A stretch of 64,000 bases of DNA from Mycolicibacter acidiphilus (GCF_018455725.1 NZ_JAHCLR010000010.1:1-64000), one strand, 5' to 3'. Counted from the first letter of the stretch, positions 1-12,831 are shown. The notes: generated by a model from the letters alone, not told the origin. Numbers and translations are program-made.

Positions 1-1
1 C

Positions 2-874
2 GGGGGCGGCGTCGCCTCCGGCACCGGCGGGGACGGCGGCACCGGCGGCTCCAGCGGCACCGGCAACGGCGGGGTCGGCGGCACCGGCGGTACCGGCGGT
101 GCCGGCGAGAACGGCGCGAACGGCGAGTCGAGCCTCCGGACCGGTGGCAACCCGACGAACGGCACCGCCGCCACCGGCACCGCGGGCACCGGCGGCAAGG
201 GCGGAACCGGCGGCAGCAGCAGCACCGGGGTCGGCGGTGCGGGTGGCACCGGCGGCACCGGCGGTCAAGGCGGCACCGGCGGCAGCGGTGGGGACTCCAG
301 CTTCCAGCTCGGAGGCACCGGCGCGGCGGGCGCCACCGGCGGCACCGGCGGCGACGGCGGGGCGGGCGGCACCGGTGGCGCCGGTCTCGGCAACAACGGC
401 GACGGCGGCGCCGGCGGGCAGGGCGGCAGTGGTGGCGGTGGCGGACTCGGTCAAGCCGGCGGCACGGCCGGGAACGGCGGCACCGGCGGTGTCGGCGGCT
501 CGCCCGGCACCGGTGGCCTTGTCGGCACCGGTCACGGTGGCGCCGGCGGCCAGGGCGGCACCGGCGGCGGCGGCGGAGACAGCACTGTCGGCACCGGCAC
601 CACCGGCGGCACCGGCGGGACCGGCGGGACCGGCGGGTCCGCCACGGCACCTGACGGCGGTGACGGCGGCCAGGGCGGCACCGGCGGAACCGGTGGCACA
701 GGCGCCCTGGGCGACGGTGGCAACGGCGGGACCGGCGGCGACGGTGGAAACGGCGTCGCCGGCGGTACCGGCGGCAAGGGTGGCGACGGCGGCAGCCCCG
801 GCATAGCCGGCCAGAGCGGGCCAGGCACTCCCGGCAAATCCGGTTCCCCCGGAACGCCCCCGCCCAGCCCGTAA
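2..874 (+). CDS. PE_PGRS family protein, 3' part only
   Basis: Reading frame 2 is open from the window edge to a TAA at 872-874, giving about 290 residues with no start in view. The protein is almost entirely Gly-Gly-Ala/Gly-Thr-Gly repeats with interspersed Asn and Asp, the hallmark of the PGRS domain, and ends in a short Pro/Ser/Gly tail. PE_PGRS proteins are mycobacterial surface or secreted proteins exported by type VII secretion through an N-terminal PE domain, which lies outside the window, so assignment to PE_PGRS rather than another glycine-rich protein rests on the repeat alone. It is convergent with ndk. In M. tuberculosis the neighbour on this side of ndkA is rne (from recall), so a PE_PGRS gene here suggests local rearrangement or insertion. 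Confidence 0.85.
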   Translation, partial: GGGVASGTGGDGGTGGSSGTGNGGVGGTGGTGGAGENGANGESSLRTGGNPTNGTAATGTAGTGGKGGTGGSSSTGVGGAGGTGGTGGQGGTGGSGGDSSFQLGGTGAAGATGGTGGDGGAGGTGGAGLGNNGDGGAGGQGGSGGGGGLGQAGGTAGNGGTGGVGGSPGTGGLVGTGHGGAGGQGGTGGGGGDSTVGTGTTGGTGGTGGTGGSATAPDGGDGGQGGTGGTGGTGALGDGGNGGTGGDGGNGVAGGTGGKGGDGGSPGIAGQSGPGTPGKSGSPGTPPPSP

Positions 875-903
875 GTTCGTCGGCTGATTACCGGCTTTCG
901 GCT

Positions 904-927
904 GGCCCACCGGCTATCGGTTGGGCC
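904..927. terminator. hairpin between PE_PGRS and ndk
   Basis: Inverted repeat GGCCCACCG / CGGTTGGGCC, one bulged T, five-base loop, in the 67 bases between two convergent genes. No U-tract follows on either strand, which is common for mycobacterial terminators. It could serve both genes. Confidence 0.45.
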
Positions 928-941
928 GGCTCACGCCGGTG

Positions 942-1385
942 TCACGCCAGGGTGACGCCGGCCTCCGCCTGCGGCTTGAGGTCGGGGAACCACAGTGCGA
1001 TCTCGCGGGCCGCGGACTCCGGCGAATCCGAGCCGTGCACCAGGTTGAACTGGGTCTCCAGGCCGAAGTCGCCCCGGATGGTGCCCGGCGTGGCCTTGGC
1101 CACCGGGTCGGTCCCACCGGCGAGCTGGCGGAACGCCTCGATCGCCCGCGGGCCCTCCACCACCGCGGCCAGCACCGGCCCGGAGGTGATGAACTCCAGC
1201 AGCGACGCGAAGAACGCCTTGCCCTCGTGCTCGCCGTAGTGCTGCCGAGCCACCGCCTGCGGCACCGGCCGCAGCTCCAGGGCGGCCAGCGTCAGGCCCT
1301 TCTTCTCGATCCGGCTGATGATCTCGCCCACCAGCCGTCGCTCGACACCATCCGGCTTGATCAGCACCAAAGTCCGCTCAGTCAC
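942..1385 (-). CDS. ndk: nucleoside diphosphate kinase
   Basis: Transfers the gamma phosphate between nucleoside triphosphates and diphosphates through a phosphohistidine, balancing NTP pools. The 147-residue protein starts [14 protein letters not shown], the classic NDK N-terminus, and carries the active-site motif NLVHGSDS with the catalytic His around residue 117. It is about ten residues longer than the usual 136 because of a C-terminal tail. It lies 22 bases downstream of the DUF4233 gene and is likely the last gene of the valS-folC-DUF4233-ndk transcription unit, the same order as in M. tuberculosis (from recall). Confidence 0.95.
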   Translation of the reverse strand: MTERTLVLIKPDGVERRLVGEIISRIEKKGLTLAALELRPVPQAVARQHYGEHEGKAFFASLLEFITSGPVLAAVVEGPRAIEAFRQLAGGTDPVAKATPGTIRGDFGLETQFNLVHGSDSPESAAREIALWFPDLKPQAEAGVTLA

Positions 1386-1407
1386 GGGCGACAGCGTACC
1401 TAACCCA

Positions 1408-1767
1408 CTAGTGGGTCGGTGGACCCTGGCGGCGCAACACTTCGGAGCGGAAATAGGCGATCAGCGCCCACACCGCGGTGAACACCACGCCCATCACCCC
1501 GACACCCGGATAGACCAGGAATCCGGCGACCAGCACCAGCTGCAACCCCACGTTCGCCCAGATCGCCCAGGACCGGCCCTGCAAGCCCATCAGCAGCACC
1601 AACGCGACCACGAACCCGAGCAGGTAGATCAGGGCCGTCGGGGTCAACCCGCCGCCGACCCGGTCGACCACCGGCAGCGCCAGCAGCACGGTGATCGCCT
1701 CGAGGATCAGCGTCGCGGCCATCACGCCGCGGAAGCCGCGCCACGGGTCGGGCGCCGGGCCGCTCAT
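1408..1767 (-). CDS. DUF4233 small membrane protein
   Basis: A 119-residue protein with about four hydrophobic segments (near residues 12-32, 42-62, 65-85 and 88-108), matching the DUF4233 family that sits immediately downstream of folC in mycobacteria (Rv2446c position). Function unknown. The start ATG overlaps the folC stop by four bases, so translation is probably coupled to folC. The N-terminus is short and hydrophilic and contains the segment [16 protein letters not shown] leading into the first membrane span. Only the family and position can be stated; there is no catalytic motif. Confidence 0.8.
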   Translation of the reverse strand: MSGPAPDPWRGFRGVMAATLILEAITVLLALPVVDRVGGGLTPTALIYLLGFVVALVLLMGLQGRSWAIWANVGLQLVLVAGFLVYPGVGVMGVVFTAVWALIAYFRSEVLRRQGPPTH

Positions 1768-3187
1768 GCGGGCTCCTTGCCGAACAGGCTGCGGGCCGCA
1801 CCGGCGGTGACCACCGAGCCGGTGACCACGATGCCGGTGCCGGAGGACAGCTGCCCCTCCGTGCTGTCCGCATCGGCCTGGTCGACCAGTGCGGTCGCGG
1901 TGTCAATAGCGTCCTCCAGGGTCTCGGTGGTGATCACCCGATCCTCACCGAAGAAGCGCAGCGCCTTCGCAGTGAGGATTTCGACGTCCAGTGCGCGCGG
2001 AGAACCGTTGTGGGTGACCACGATTCGGTCGAACACCGGCTCCAGGGCGGACAGGATGCCGTCGACGTCCTTGTCGCCGAGGACGCTGACGACCCCGACC
2101 AGGAACCGGAAGCCGAACTCCTCGGTGAGCGCCTGCGCCAGTGCAGCCGCCCCGGCGGGGTTGTGCGCGGCGTCGATGAACACCGTCGGCGAGGACCGCA
2201 TCCGCTCCAGCCGCCCGGGACTGCGCACCGCCGCGAAGCCGGCGCGCACCGTGTCGACGTCGAGTTGACGGTCCGCGCCGGCGCCGAAGAACGCTTCGAC
2301 GGCCGCCAGCGCCAGCACCGCGTTGTGGGCCTGGTGTTCGCCGTGCAGCGGCAGGAAGACATCCGGGTAGACCCCGCCGAGCCCCTGCAGTTCCAGCAGT
2401 TGGCCGCCGATCGCCAGGCGCCGGTCCAGCACCGCGAACTCCGAGTTCTCCCGGGCCACCGCGGCGTCGGCGCGCACCGTCTCCGCGAGCAGCACCTCCA
2501 TCGCCTCCGGTGCCTGAGCGGCGATCACCGCGACGGTGTCGGGCTGGCCCTCCTCGGCGCGGTGGATGATGCCGGCCTTCTCCGCGGCGATGCCGGCGAG
2601 GTCGGCGCCGAGGTATTCGACGTGGTCGATACCGATTCCGGTGATGACGGCGACCGGTGCGGCGACGACGTTGGTGGCGTCCCAGCGGCCGCCCATCCCG
2701 GTCTCGACGACGGCGACATCGACGGGGGCGTCGGCGAACGCCGCGAACGCCATTGCGGTCAGCACCTCGAACTTGCTCATCGCCGGGCCGCCGTCAGCTT
2801 GGGAGGACGCGTCGACCAGCTGCACGAACGGTTCGATCTCCCGGTAGGTCTCGACGTATTTCGCGGGGCTGAGCGGTTCGCCGTCGATCGCGATGCGCTC
2901 GGTCGCCGACTGCAGGTGCGGGCTGGTGGTGCGGCCGGTGCGGCGGCTGAACGCCGTCAGCAGCGCGTCGATCATCCGCACCACCGACGTCTTGCCGTTG
3001 GTGCCGGCGACGTGGATCGACGGGTAGCTGCGCTGCGGGGAGCCCAGCAGGTCCAGCAGCGCGACGATGCGGGTCAGGCTCGGTTCGATCTGGGTCTCAC
3101 CCCAGCGGGCGTCGAGCAGGTGCTCGACCTGCAGCAGTGCCGCGATCTCGTCCGGCGTCGGCGGGGCGACGTCGACGGGTTCGTCGG

Positions 3188-3191
<4 letters not shown>
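1764..3191 (-). CDS. folC: folylpolyglutamate synthase / dihydrofolate synthase
   Basis: Adds glutamate residues to folates, and dihydropteroate to glutamate, by an ATP-dependent Mur-ligase-type reaction in the cytosol. The 475-residue protein has the P-loop GTNGKTSVV at about residues 64-72, the Mur-ligase central segment around [12 protein letters not shown], and the C-terminal domain segment with [12 protein letters not shown]. Length is normal for the family. It overlaps valS upstream and the DUF4233 gene downstream by four bases each, so the three genes form one translationally coupled operon. Confidence 0.95.
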
Positions 3192-5827
<2,636 letters not shown>

Positions 5828-5865
5828 CGGTCAATTCTAGGAACGCGCACCCCGGGAACGTGAAA

Positions 5866-5890
5866 GCCCCCGGACCGGAGGTCCGGGGGC
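5866..5890 (-). terminator. strong hairpin after the DUF937 gene
   Basis: Perfect 11-base stem GCCCCCGGACC / GGTCCGGGGGC with a three-base loop, followed on the minus strand by TTTCACG. It lies 34 bases past the DUF937 stop codon and just ahead of valS, so it should insulate valS from upstream transcription. Confidence 0.65.
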
Positions 5891-5924
5891 GTCCACGCTA
5901 TAGGTCCGACAGGGCCGGTCGGGG

Positions 5925-6512
5925 CTACTTCTTGCCGCCCAGCAGGCCGCCGAGGATCCCGCCGATCGCCTCGCCGGTCTTGCCGCCCAGTGCGTTGCCG
6001 AGGATGCTGCCCATCGACTTGTTGCCGCCGCCACCGCCGGACATCCCGCCAAGGATTCCGCCGAGGATGTCACCGAGGCCACCGCCGCCGGCCTGCTGCT
6101 GGGCGGGTTCGGAGCCGCCGCCGGACAGCTGCTTGCCGATGTAGGCCAGCACGATCGGCGCCAGGATCGGGAGCAGCTTCTTGACCAGGTCGTTGTTGCC
6201 GGCACCGGCGCCGGACAGCGCGGAGGCCACCTCACTGGTGTTGTTGCCGCCGAAGATCGTGGAGATCAGCTGCTGCCCCTCGGCGTTGTCGGCGGCGGGG
6301 GCGCTGTCCAGCAGCCCCTGGGCGGCGAAACCGCTGGCCGCGTTGCTGATCGTGTCGGCCTGGCCGGGGTCCTGAGCGTTGTGGCTCAGGCTGCCGAGCA
6401 GCACCGGCACCAGCGTCTGGATGGTGTTGGCGACCTCACCGGAGTCGGCGCCGAGCTGCTGTGCGATGTCCTGGATGGGGATCTGTGCGACGAGATCGTC
6501 AAAACCGGCCAT
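5925..6512 (-). CDS. DUF937 family protein
   Basis: A 195-residue protein of the DUF937 (YidB-like) family, function unknown. The N-terminal half is an alpha-helical repeat-like region (FDDLVAQIPIQDIAQQLG, then VANTIQTLVPVLLGSL) and includes the typical LLPILAPIVLAYIGK segment near residue 110. The C-terminal third is glycine-rich with repeated GxILGG motifs, including a run of glycines near residue 160. Starts ATG at 6512. It stands alone, separated from valS by a terminator hairpin and from the upstream reductase gene by about 100 bases. The Gly-rich tail is reminiscent of a flexible or low-complexity domain; there is no signal peptide. Confidence 0.8.
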   Translation of the reverse strand: MAGFDDLVAQIPIQDIAQQLGADSGEVANTIQTLVPVLLGSLSHNAQDPGQADTISNAASGFAAQGLLDSAPAADNAEGQQLISTIFGGNNTSEVASALSGAGAGNNDLVKKLLPILAPIVLAYIGKQLSGGGSEPAQQQAGGGGLGDILGGILGGMSGGGGGNKSMGSILGNALGGKTGEAIGGILGGLLGGKK

Positions 6513-6615
6513 GGTCTATTCGTCCACCTTCGTTGTGGGGATGCTGCCGGGGCAGCGGTCGAGGACGACATTAGTCGAAAACACCCCGACCGCACCGGCC
6601 GAATTCGTGCACCGA

Positions 6616-7872
6616 TCAGCGCAGCCGGGAGACCTCGATCGTCACCCCGGCGGCGGGCAGTCGCGCCAGCAGCGCATCGCCCATCGCCGCGGCCGGGGTT
6701 AGTACGCCGTGCAGGTCGGACAGTTTGTCGCGGTCCAGCGCCAGCGTCAGCGCGCTCTCTCCCAGCAGCACCGAGGTCGCCTGGTAGCCGGGGTCGCCCT
6801 GCTGTGCGATCGTCGCCCGGTAGCGGGCGCCGGTCGTCGTCGTCGTGTAGGTCTCGGTGCGGTAGTAGCCGCGCTCGCGGCGGGTCTGGCTGGGGCCGGT
6901 TCCCGGTTTGGGCAGCACCTTCTCCACCAGCTGCTGCGGCAGCAGCCGGAAGAATCGGCCGCCGAGCCCGAAGACCACGTTGCCGACCCCGGTCACCAGG
7001 CCGGCCAGGGCCGGCGCGGCGGCCGACGACCCCATGCTCATGTACTCGCTGTAGCGGAAGTCGCGCCCGTACGCCCAGCCCAGCAGTCCGTTGCTGCGCC
7101 GCACGATGCGGGTGTTGTACGGGGCCATCACGAACCCGGCGGTCCAGACGCCGTCCAGTTCGGGGGCGATGTCCCGGCCGCGACGCCACGGCAGATCGGG
7201 TTGCGGGCCCAGGTCGGGCTCGGCGGGACGGTCGACGCTGAGGGTGTAGGGGTCGAGGATCTGACGGCGCGCCTCCGGGTCACTGGACGCCGTCCGCAGC
7301 ACCTCGGTCATCGAGGCGATGGTGCCGCCGTAGAAGCCGCCGGAGAAGCTGCGCAGCACGAAGTCGGTGCCGACGAGTTCGCCGGCGTCCTCGTCGCGCG
7401 CCGTGCGGTACAGCACGTAGACGCTCAGGTCCGACGGAATGGAGTCGAAGCCGCAGGCATGCACGATCCGCGCACCGGTGTCGACGGCCTGCTTGTGGTG
7501 CAGGTCGGCGCTCTCCCGTACGAACATCGCCTCGCCGGCCAGGTCGACGTAGTCCGTGCCCGCCGCCGCACACGCCGCGACCAGTGGCAGCCCGTAGCGG
7601 GTATAGGGACCGACGGTGCTGATCACCACCCGGGTGCGCTCGGCCATCGCCGCCAGCGTCGCCGGCTGATCGGCGTCGGCGACCAGGATCGGCCAGTCCT
7701 GCGCGGCCGGGCCAAGCGTGTCGCGAACCGCCGTCAACCGGTCTGGTGAGCGGCCCGCCAATCCGATCCGGGCGCCGTTGCCGGCACGGGCCAGGTAGTG
7801 CGCGGTGAGCTTCCCGACGAATCCGGTTGCTCCGTACACCACGACGTCGAGTTCACGTGAGGGTTCGGCCAT
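6616..7872 (-). CDS. saccharopine dehydrogenase-like NAD(P) oxidoreductase (trans-acting enoyl reductase family)
   Basis: A 418-residue protein with an N-terminal Rossmann fold: VVYGATGFVGKLTAHYL at residues about 11-27 is a GxxGxxG dinucleotide-binding loop. The family includes the trans-acting enoyl reductase of phthiocerol/phenolphthiocerol synthesis and many mycobacterial paralogues of unknown substrate. The segment VDLAGEAMFVRESADLHHKQA and the CGFDSIPSD motif near residue 140 are characteristic. Located between the rpf gene and the DUF937 gene as Rv2449c is next to rpfE in M. tuberculosis (recall). It has a non-polar segment (near residue 290, AAPALAGLVTGVGNVVFGLG) that could associate with membrane. 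Substrate cannot be told from sequence. Confidence 0.85.
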   Translation of the reverse strand: MAEPSRELDVVVYGATGFVGKLTAHYLARAGNGARIGLAGRSPDRLTAVRDTLGPAAQDWPILVADADQPATLAAMAERTRVVISTVGPYTRYGLPLVAACAAAGTDYVDLAGEAMFVRESADLHHKQAVDTGARIVHACGFDSIPSDLSVYVLYRTARDEDAGELVGTDFVLRSFSGGFYGGTIASMTEVLRTASSDPEARRQILDPYTLSVDRPAEPDLGPQPDLPWRRGRDIAPELDGVWTAGFVMAPYNTRIVRRSNGLLGWAYGRDFRYSEYMSMGSSAAAPALAGLVTGVGNVVFGLGGRFFRLLPQQLVEKVLPKPGTGPSQTRRERGYYRTETYTTTTTGARYRATIAQQGDPGYQATSVLLGESALTLALDRDKLSDLHGVLTPAAAMGDALLARLPAAGVTIEVSRLR

Positions 7873-7900
7873 GGCGGTGACGCTACGCCGCAGACGACGA

Positions 7901-7929
7901 ACGGCGCCGGGCTGATCGCCCGGCGCCGT
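7901..7929 (-). terminator. terminator hairpin after rpf gene
   Basis: Perfect 12-base stem ACGGCGCCGGGC / GCCCGGCGCCGT with loop TGATC, 18 bases past the rpf stop codon. No T-run follows. Confidence 0.6.
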
Positions 7930-7947
7930 CTCGTTGAGTGCTGAAGG

Positions 7948-8480
<533 letters not shown>

Positions 8481-9194
8481 TTTGTTTGCTCGATGTTCGA
8501 GCGATGCGAAACTTACGGAACCTTCAATGACGCGCGCAACCGCATGACGGACGCATATCACGGCGATCACGGAACGATTACAACGGCACTTTCTTGAATC
8601 TCAGCAGGTCAACAATAATGGTTAGCACAGCATCGTTTCACGGCCACCGCAGTCGTCCCGTGAGTCAGATCACCGGTATTTTGTGGCCTGGAGCACCTTT
8701 ATCAATAGCGAAACGGGGGCGATCAATCCGATTCGCCGTACCGGATCACGTCATCCAAAAAGCAACACCAGTAACATCCGCCACGTAAACCCCAGGTCAA
8801 GCCTCATCGCATGCCTTGAGCTCAGTCAGCAGGACGGGTCGCGGCGACCACGCCGCATCCGCCCAAGCCACCCGCGATCGCCATCAGAAATTCCCCAACG
8901 TCCCACCCGAGCGTCGAACCGGAGAAATTAGTCGACAAATCAATCGGCCCGGCGGCGTCGATTATCGCCGGCGCACCGGCCGCGACCTCGTAGGCGACCG
9001 TGAATGTCCACCGCCACAACGTGTTTCGTGCCGTTCGTGGCATCCCGCGTCGCGAGCGCCCCCAACGACACCCGCATCGATGTCCATCCGATATCGCGGG
9101 AATATACGAATAGCCCGGAATTCAATTCGGACGCGATTACCTACGCAGGAACGTACCGATCAGAGATATTTGCTGACCACGAACGATTACCGGG
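8481..9194. other. gene-poor spacer
   Basis: About 700 bases with visibly lower GC and more frequent stop codons than the surroundings. Apart from one doubtful 73-codon frame listed separately, I see no coding region, tRNA or repeat. M. tuberculosis has short hypothetical genes (Rv2451, Rv2452c) at this place, so remnants of those are possible. Confidence 0.5.
8822..9043 (-). CDS. doubtful 73-residue hypothetical protein
   Basis: Open frame from ATG at 9043 to a stop at 8822. The C-terminal half is hydrophobic and glycine-rich (FLMAIAGGLGGCGVVAA) and could form one membrane segment; the middle reads PIDLSTNFSGSTLGWDVGEF. There is no ribosome-binding site of note and no recognised family. It may be an orphan remnant rather than a gene. 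Confidence 0.25.
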   Translation of the reverse strand: MPRTARNTLWRWTFTVAYEVAAGAPAIIDAAGPIDLSTNFSGSTLGWDVGEFLMAIAGGLGGCGVVAATRPAD

Positions 9195-9767
9195 TCAGGA
9201 CAGACCGGCGAAACCGTCCGGCAGATCGTCCGGGAAGTTGAGGTTGGCCAGCGGCGCCGGATCCGTCAGCACGATCCGTTCGGTGTGGGCGGCGTCGACC
9301 AGCGCACCGACCCGGCGCTCACCGGCGGCGGCCAGTTCGGCAACGGTTTCGCCGAGGGCAGTGCGGTACACCCCGGCCAGGTAGTGGTCTCGGCCCGCAT
9401 GGGGCAGCACGATGTCGGCGGTCGACTCCGCCAGGAGGTCGATCAACTCGGGTGTCAGAAACGGCATGTCGACGGCGCAGACGAAGGCCCGTGCCGCGCC
9501 CGCCCGGGCGGCGGCCCGCAGACCGAGCCCAAGCGCCGGCAGCGGTCCCAGCCCTGGCACCTCGTCGTACAGCACCTGCGCGGGCAGATCAGGCAGTTCC
9601 TGCCCGGGGGCGGCCACCACGAACAGCGGCGCACACCGCTGGCCCACGATCGCCACTAAGCGCTCGACCAGAGTCCGGCCGGCGATCCGCAGGGTGGCCT
9701 TGTCCCGGCCCATCCGGCGCGACGCGCCGCCGGCCAGGACTATCCCGGCCAGATTCCCGGCACGCAT
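9195..9767 (-). CDS. mobA: molybdenum cofactor guanylyltransferase
   Basis: Attaches GMP to molybdopterin to make the guanine dinucleotide form of the molybdenum cofactor. The 190-residue protein opens with the nucleotide-binding signature [16 protein letters not shown] (residues about 11-26), has the metal-binding [13 protein letters not shown] motif near residue 100 and ends FPDDLPDG. Length is typical. It lies 20 bases after korB on the same strand, the same order as M. tuberculosis Rv2453c-Rv2454c (recall), and may be cotranscribed with korAB. Confidence 0.92.
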   Translation of the reverse strand: MRAGNLAGIVLAGGASRRMGRDKATLRIAGRTLVERLVAIVGQRCAPLFVVAAPGQELPDLPAQVLYDEVPGLGPLPALGLGLRAAARAGAARAFVCAVDMPFLTPELIDLLAESTADIVLPHAGRDHYLAGVYRTALGETVAELAAAGERRVGALVDAAHTERIVLTDPAPLANLNFPDDLPDGFAGLS

Positions 9768-9787
9768 CGCACCGGAAGCCTCAGACG

Positions 9788-10879
9788 TCAGTCGACGGTC
9801 CAGGTGTCCTTGCCGCGCAGCAGCGCCTGCAGCGCGGCCATGTCGTGCGGCGCCGCGTCCCGAGCCTCGGCGAGCTGGGTGCGAGCCTGGTCGTCGTAGG
9901 TGGGCTTGCTGACCTTGCGGAAGATCCCCATCGGGAAGTGCGACAGGTCCTGCTCGGACAGCCGGGACAGCGCGAACGCGTACGACGAGTCCGCCAGCGT
10001 CGCGTCGTGCACGACGATCTGGTCGGTGCTCACGTTGGCCGTCTTGGCGACCTCCAGCCCGTGACCGGACCGGATCACGCAGTGCTCGCCCTCGGCGCCG
10101 AAGATGATCGGCTTGCCCTGCTCGACGTTGATGATGCGGTTCTCCTGGCCGTCCTTGCGGAGCAGGTCGAAGGAACCGTCGTTGAAGACCGGGCAGTCCT
10201 GCAGGATCTCGACCAGCGCGGACCCGCGGTGCTCCATCGCACCGCGCAGCACCTCAGTCAGCCCCTTGCGGTCGGAGTCCAGTGCCCGGCCGACGAACGT
10301 GGCCTCCGCACCGATCGCCAGTGACACCGGGTTGAACGGGTTGTCCAGCGAGCCGAACGGCGTCGACTTGGTGATCTTGCCGGTCTCCGACGTCGGCGAG
10401 TACTGCCCCTTGGTCAGGCCGTAGATCCGGTTGTTGAACAGCAGGATCGTGACGTTGAGGTTGCGGCGCAGGGTGTGGATCAGGTGGTTGCCGCCGATCG
10501 ACAGCGCGTCGCCGTCACCGGTGATCAGGAACACCGACAGGTCCGGGCGGGCGGTCGCCAGTCCGGTCGCGAACGTCGGGCCGCGACCGTGGATCGAGTG
10601 CACCCCGTAGGTGTTCATGTAGTACGGGAACCGGCTGGAGCAGCCGATACCGCTGATGAACACCACGTTCTCCCGGCGAACGCCCAACTCCGGCAGGAAG
10701 TTGCGCATCGTGTTCAGGATCGCGTAGTCACCGCAGCCCGGGCACCAGCGCACCTCCTGGTTGGAGGTGAAGTCCTTGGCCTTCTGCGGCTCGTCGGTCT
10801 TCGGCACCTCGCTGATGGCGGTGAGGCCCAGATCCGTACCGACCAGAGAGTCGGCAACCGGTGTCGTCAGATCGGTCAT
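9788..10879 (-). CDS. korB: 2-oxoglutarate:ferredoxin oxidoreductase, beta subunit
   Basis: Thiamine-diphosphate-binding subunit of the CoA-dependent anaerobic-type oxidoreductase that converts 2-oxoglutarate to succinyl-CoA with reduced ferredoxin, an alternative to the classical dehydrogenase in mycobacteria. The 363-residue sequence has [14 protein letters not shown] near residue 46, the ThDP motif [20 protein letters not shown] near residue 120 and [11 protein letters not shown] just after. The ATG overlaps the korA stop by four bases, so KorA and KorB are made together. Confidence 0.95.
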   Translation of the reverse strand: MTDLTTPVADSLVGTDLGLTAISEVPKTDEPQKAKDFTSNQEVRWCPGCGDYAILNTMRNFLPELGVRRENVVFISGIGCSSRFPYYMNTYGVHSIHGRGPTFATGLATARPDLSVFLITGDGDALSIGGNHLIHTLRRNLNVTILLFNNRIYGLTKGQYSPTSETGKITKSTPFGSLDNPFNPVSLAIGAEATFVGRALDSDRKGLTEVLRGAMEHRGSALVEILQDCPVFNDGSFDLLRKDGQENRIINVEQGKPIIFGAEGEHCVIRSGHGLEVAKTANVSTDQIVVHDATLADSSYAFALSRLSEQDLSHFPMGIFRKVSKPTYDDQARTQLAEARDAAPHDMAALQALLRGKDTWTVD

Positions 10880-12831
10880 GCGTTTGCTCCTGATTTACCG
10901 CCGATGATGGCTGCCGCGGCCCGGGCGAGGGTCGCCTTCTCGTTCTCCCGGTCGGCCAGGGTGCCGGCCAGCGCGTCGTCGATGATGCCCTCGACCTCGT
11001 CGGCCAGGAACGCCCGGCCGGCCACCTTGGTCACCGACTGGATGTCGACCAGGTACTTGCCGCGCAGCAGCAGCGCCAGCTGGCCCAGGTTCATCTCCGG
11101 CAGCACCACCTTCGGGTAGCGCCGCAGCACCTCACCGAGGTTCGCCGGGAACGGGTTGAGGTAGCGCAGGTGCGCCTGGGCGACCTTGACCCCGCCGCGG
11201 CGGGCCCGCCGGACCGCCTCAGCGATCGGGCCGTAGGAACTGCCCCAACCGAGCATCAGCAGCTCCGCGTCGCCGGTCGGGTCGTCGACCTCCAGGTCCG
11301 GGATCTCGATGCCGTCGATCTTGGCCTGCCGCAGCCGCACCATCAGGTCATGGTTGGCCGGCTCGTAGGAGATCTCGCCGGGGCCGTTGGACTTCTCCAG
11401 GCCGCCGATCCGGTGCTCCAGGCCGCGGGTGCCCGGGATGGCGAACTGGCGGGCCAGCGTCTCCGGGTCGCGCGCATACGGCTGGAACTCGCCCTCCGCC
11501 AAGTCCGCCGCCTCGGCGAGGTTGCGGTCGATGGGGGCGATCTCGCTGATGTCGGGGATCCGCCACGGCTCGGAGCCGTTGGCGATCGCACCGTCGGAGA
11601 GCACCAGCACCGGGGTCCGGTACTTCAGGGCGATCCGCGCGGCCTCGATGACGGTCCCGAAGCAGTCCGACGGGGTGCACGGTGCCAGCACCGCCACCGG
11701 TGACTCACCGTTGCGGCCGTACAGCGCCTGCATCAGGTCGGCCTGCTCGGTCTTGGTCGGCAGACCGGTCGACGGGCCGCCGCGCTGGACGTTGATCAGC
11801 AGCAGCGGCAGCTCGGTCATCACAGCCAGACCCAGGGCCTCGGCCTTCAGCGCCAGGCCCGGGCCCGAGGTGCTGGTGACGCCGAGCGCACCGCCGTAGG
11901 AGGCGCCGATCGCGGCACCGATGCCGGCGATCTCGTCCTCGGCCTGGATGCTCATGATGTTGAAGTTCTTGTGCTTGGACAGCTCGTGCAGGATGTCCGA
12001 GGCCGGCGTGATCGGGTACGTGCCGAGCACGACCTGGGTGTCGGCCAGCTGACCGGCGACGATGATCCCGTAGGCCATCGCGGTGTTCCCGGAGATCTGC
12101 CGGTACTCACCGGCCGGCAGCTTGGCCGGAGCGATCTCGTAAGTGGTGCCGAACGCCTCGGTCGTCTCGCCGTAGTTCCAGCCGGCCTTCAGCGCGAGCA
12201 CGTTGGCGTCGGCGACATCGGGCTTCTTGGCGAACTTGGTGCGGATGAACTTCTCGCTCTGCTCGAGCTCACGGCCGTACATCCAGGACAGCAGGCCCAG
12301 CGCGAACATGTTCTTGGCCCGCGCGCCGTCCTTCTTGGTCGCGCCGATCGCCTCGACCGCGCCCAGCGTCAGCGACGTCATCGCCACCGGAACCACCTTG
12401 TAGTCCGAGAGCTCCTCGGTCTCCAGCGGGTTGGACTCGTAGCCGATCTTGGCCAGGTTGCGCTTGGTGAACTCGTCGGAGTTGACGATCAGCATCCCGC
12501 CGCGCGGCAGGTCGCCGATGTTGGCCTTCAGCGCGGCCGGGTTCATCGCCACCAGCACGTCCGGCCGGTCACCGGCGGTGAGGATGTCGAAGTCGGCGAT
12601 CTGGATCTGGAACGACGAGACGCCCGGCAGGGTGCCCTGTGGTGCCCGGATCTCGGCCGGGTAGTTGGGCTGAGTGGCCAGGTCGTTGCCGAACAGCGCC
12701 GCCTCGGTGGTGAACCGGTCACCGGTGAGCTGCATACCGTCGCCGGAGTCCCCCGCGAAGCGGATGACGACCTTCTCAAGTTTCTGACGCTTGGCCGCCC
12801 CCGACCCGGCTCCGTTACCGCTCGGACCCAC
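10876..12831 (-). CDS. korA: 2-oxoglutarate:ferredoxin oxidoreductase, alpha (gamma-alpha fusion) subunit
   Basis: Partner of KorB. The protein fuses the gamma domain (KLEKVVIRFAGDSGDGMQLTG at the N-terminus, residues about 15-200) to the alpha domain (TYPITPASDILHELSKH, then the QAEDEIAGIGAAIGASYGGALGVTSTSGPG region). I prefer GTG at 12831 because GGCGGAGAC stands directly ahead; this gives 651 residues, close to the 653 I recall for M. tuberculosis KorA. The frame is open further, to an ATG at 12846 and a start at 12888, so up to 19 extra residues are possible. The 260 bases between korA and clpX hold no gene; an AT-rich AATAAT stretch on the minus strand near 12922 could be the promoter. 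Confidence 0.93.
   Translation of the reverse strand: MGPSGNGAGSGAAKRQKLEKVVIRFAGDSGDGMQLTGDRFTTEAALFGNDLATQPNYPAEIRAPQGTLPGVSSFQIQIADFDILTAGDRPDVLVAMNPAALKANIGDLPRGGMLIVNSDEFTKRNLAKIGYESNPLETEELSDYKVVPVAMTSLTLGAVEAIGATKKDGARAKNMFALGLLSWMYGRELEQSEKFIRTKFAKKPDVADANVLALKAGWNYGETTEAFGTTYEIAPAKLPAGEYRQISGNTAMAYGIIVAGQLADTQVVLGTYPITPASDILHELSKHKNFNIMSIQAEDEIAGIGAAIGASYGGALGVTSTSGPGLALKAEALGLAVMTELPLLLINVQRGGPSTGLPTKTEQADLMQALYGRNGESPVAVLAPCTPSDCFGTVIEAARIALKYRTPVLVLSDGAIANGSEPWRIPDISEIAPIDRNLAEAADLAEGEFQPYARDPETLARQFAIPGTRGLEHRIGGLEKSNGPGEISYEPANHDLMVRLRQAKIDGIEIPDLEVDDPTGDAELLMLGWGSSYGPIAEAVRRARRGGVKVAQAHLRYLNPFPANLGEVLRRYPKVVLPEMNLGQLALLLRGKYLVDIQSVTKVAGRAFLADEVEGIIDDALAGTLADRENEKATLARAAAAIIGGKSGANA

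Noticed and set aside
99-806. 235-codon Ala/Pro/Arg frame in the PE_PGRS region
   Set aside because: Another frame of the glycine repeat; the Gly-rich frame 2 is the PGRS one.
2-860. Repeats in the PE_PGRS gene as a possible CRISPR array
   Set aside because: Repeats are in-frame, irregular GGCACCGGCGG units without equal spacers.
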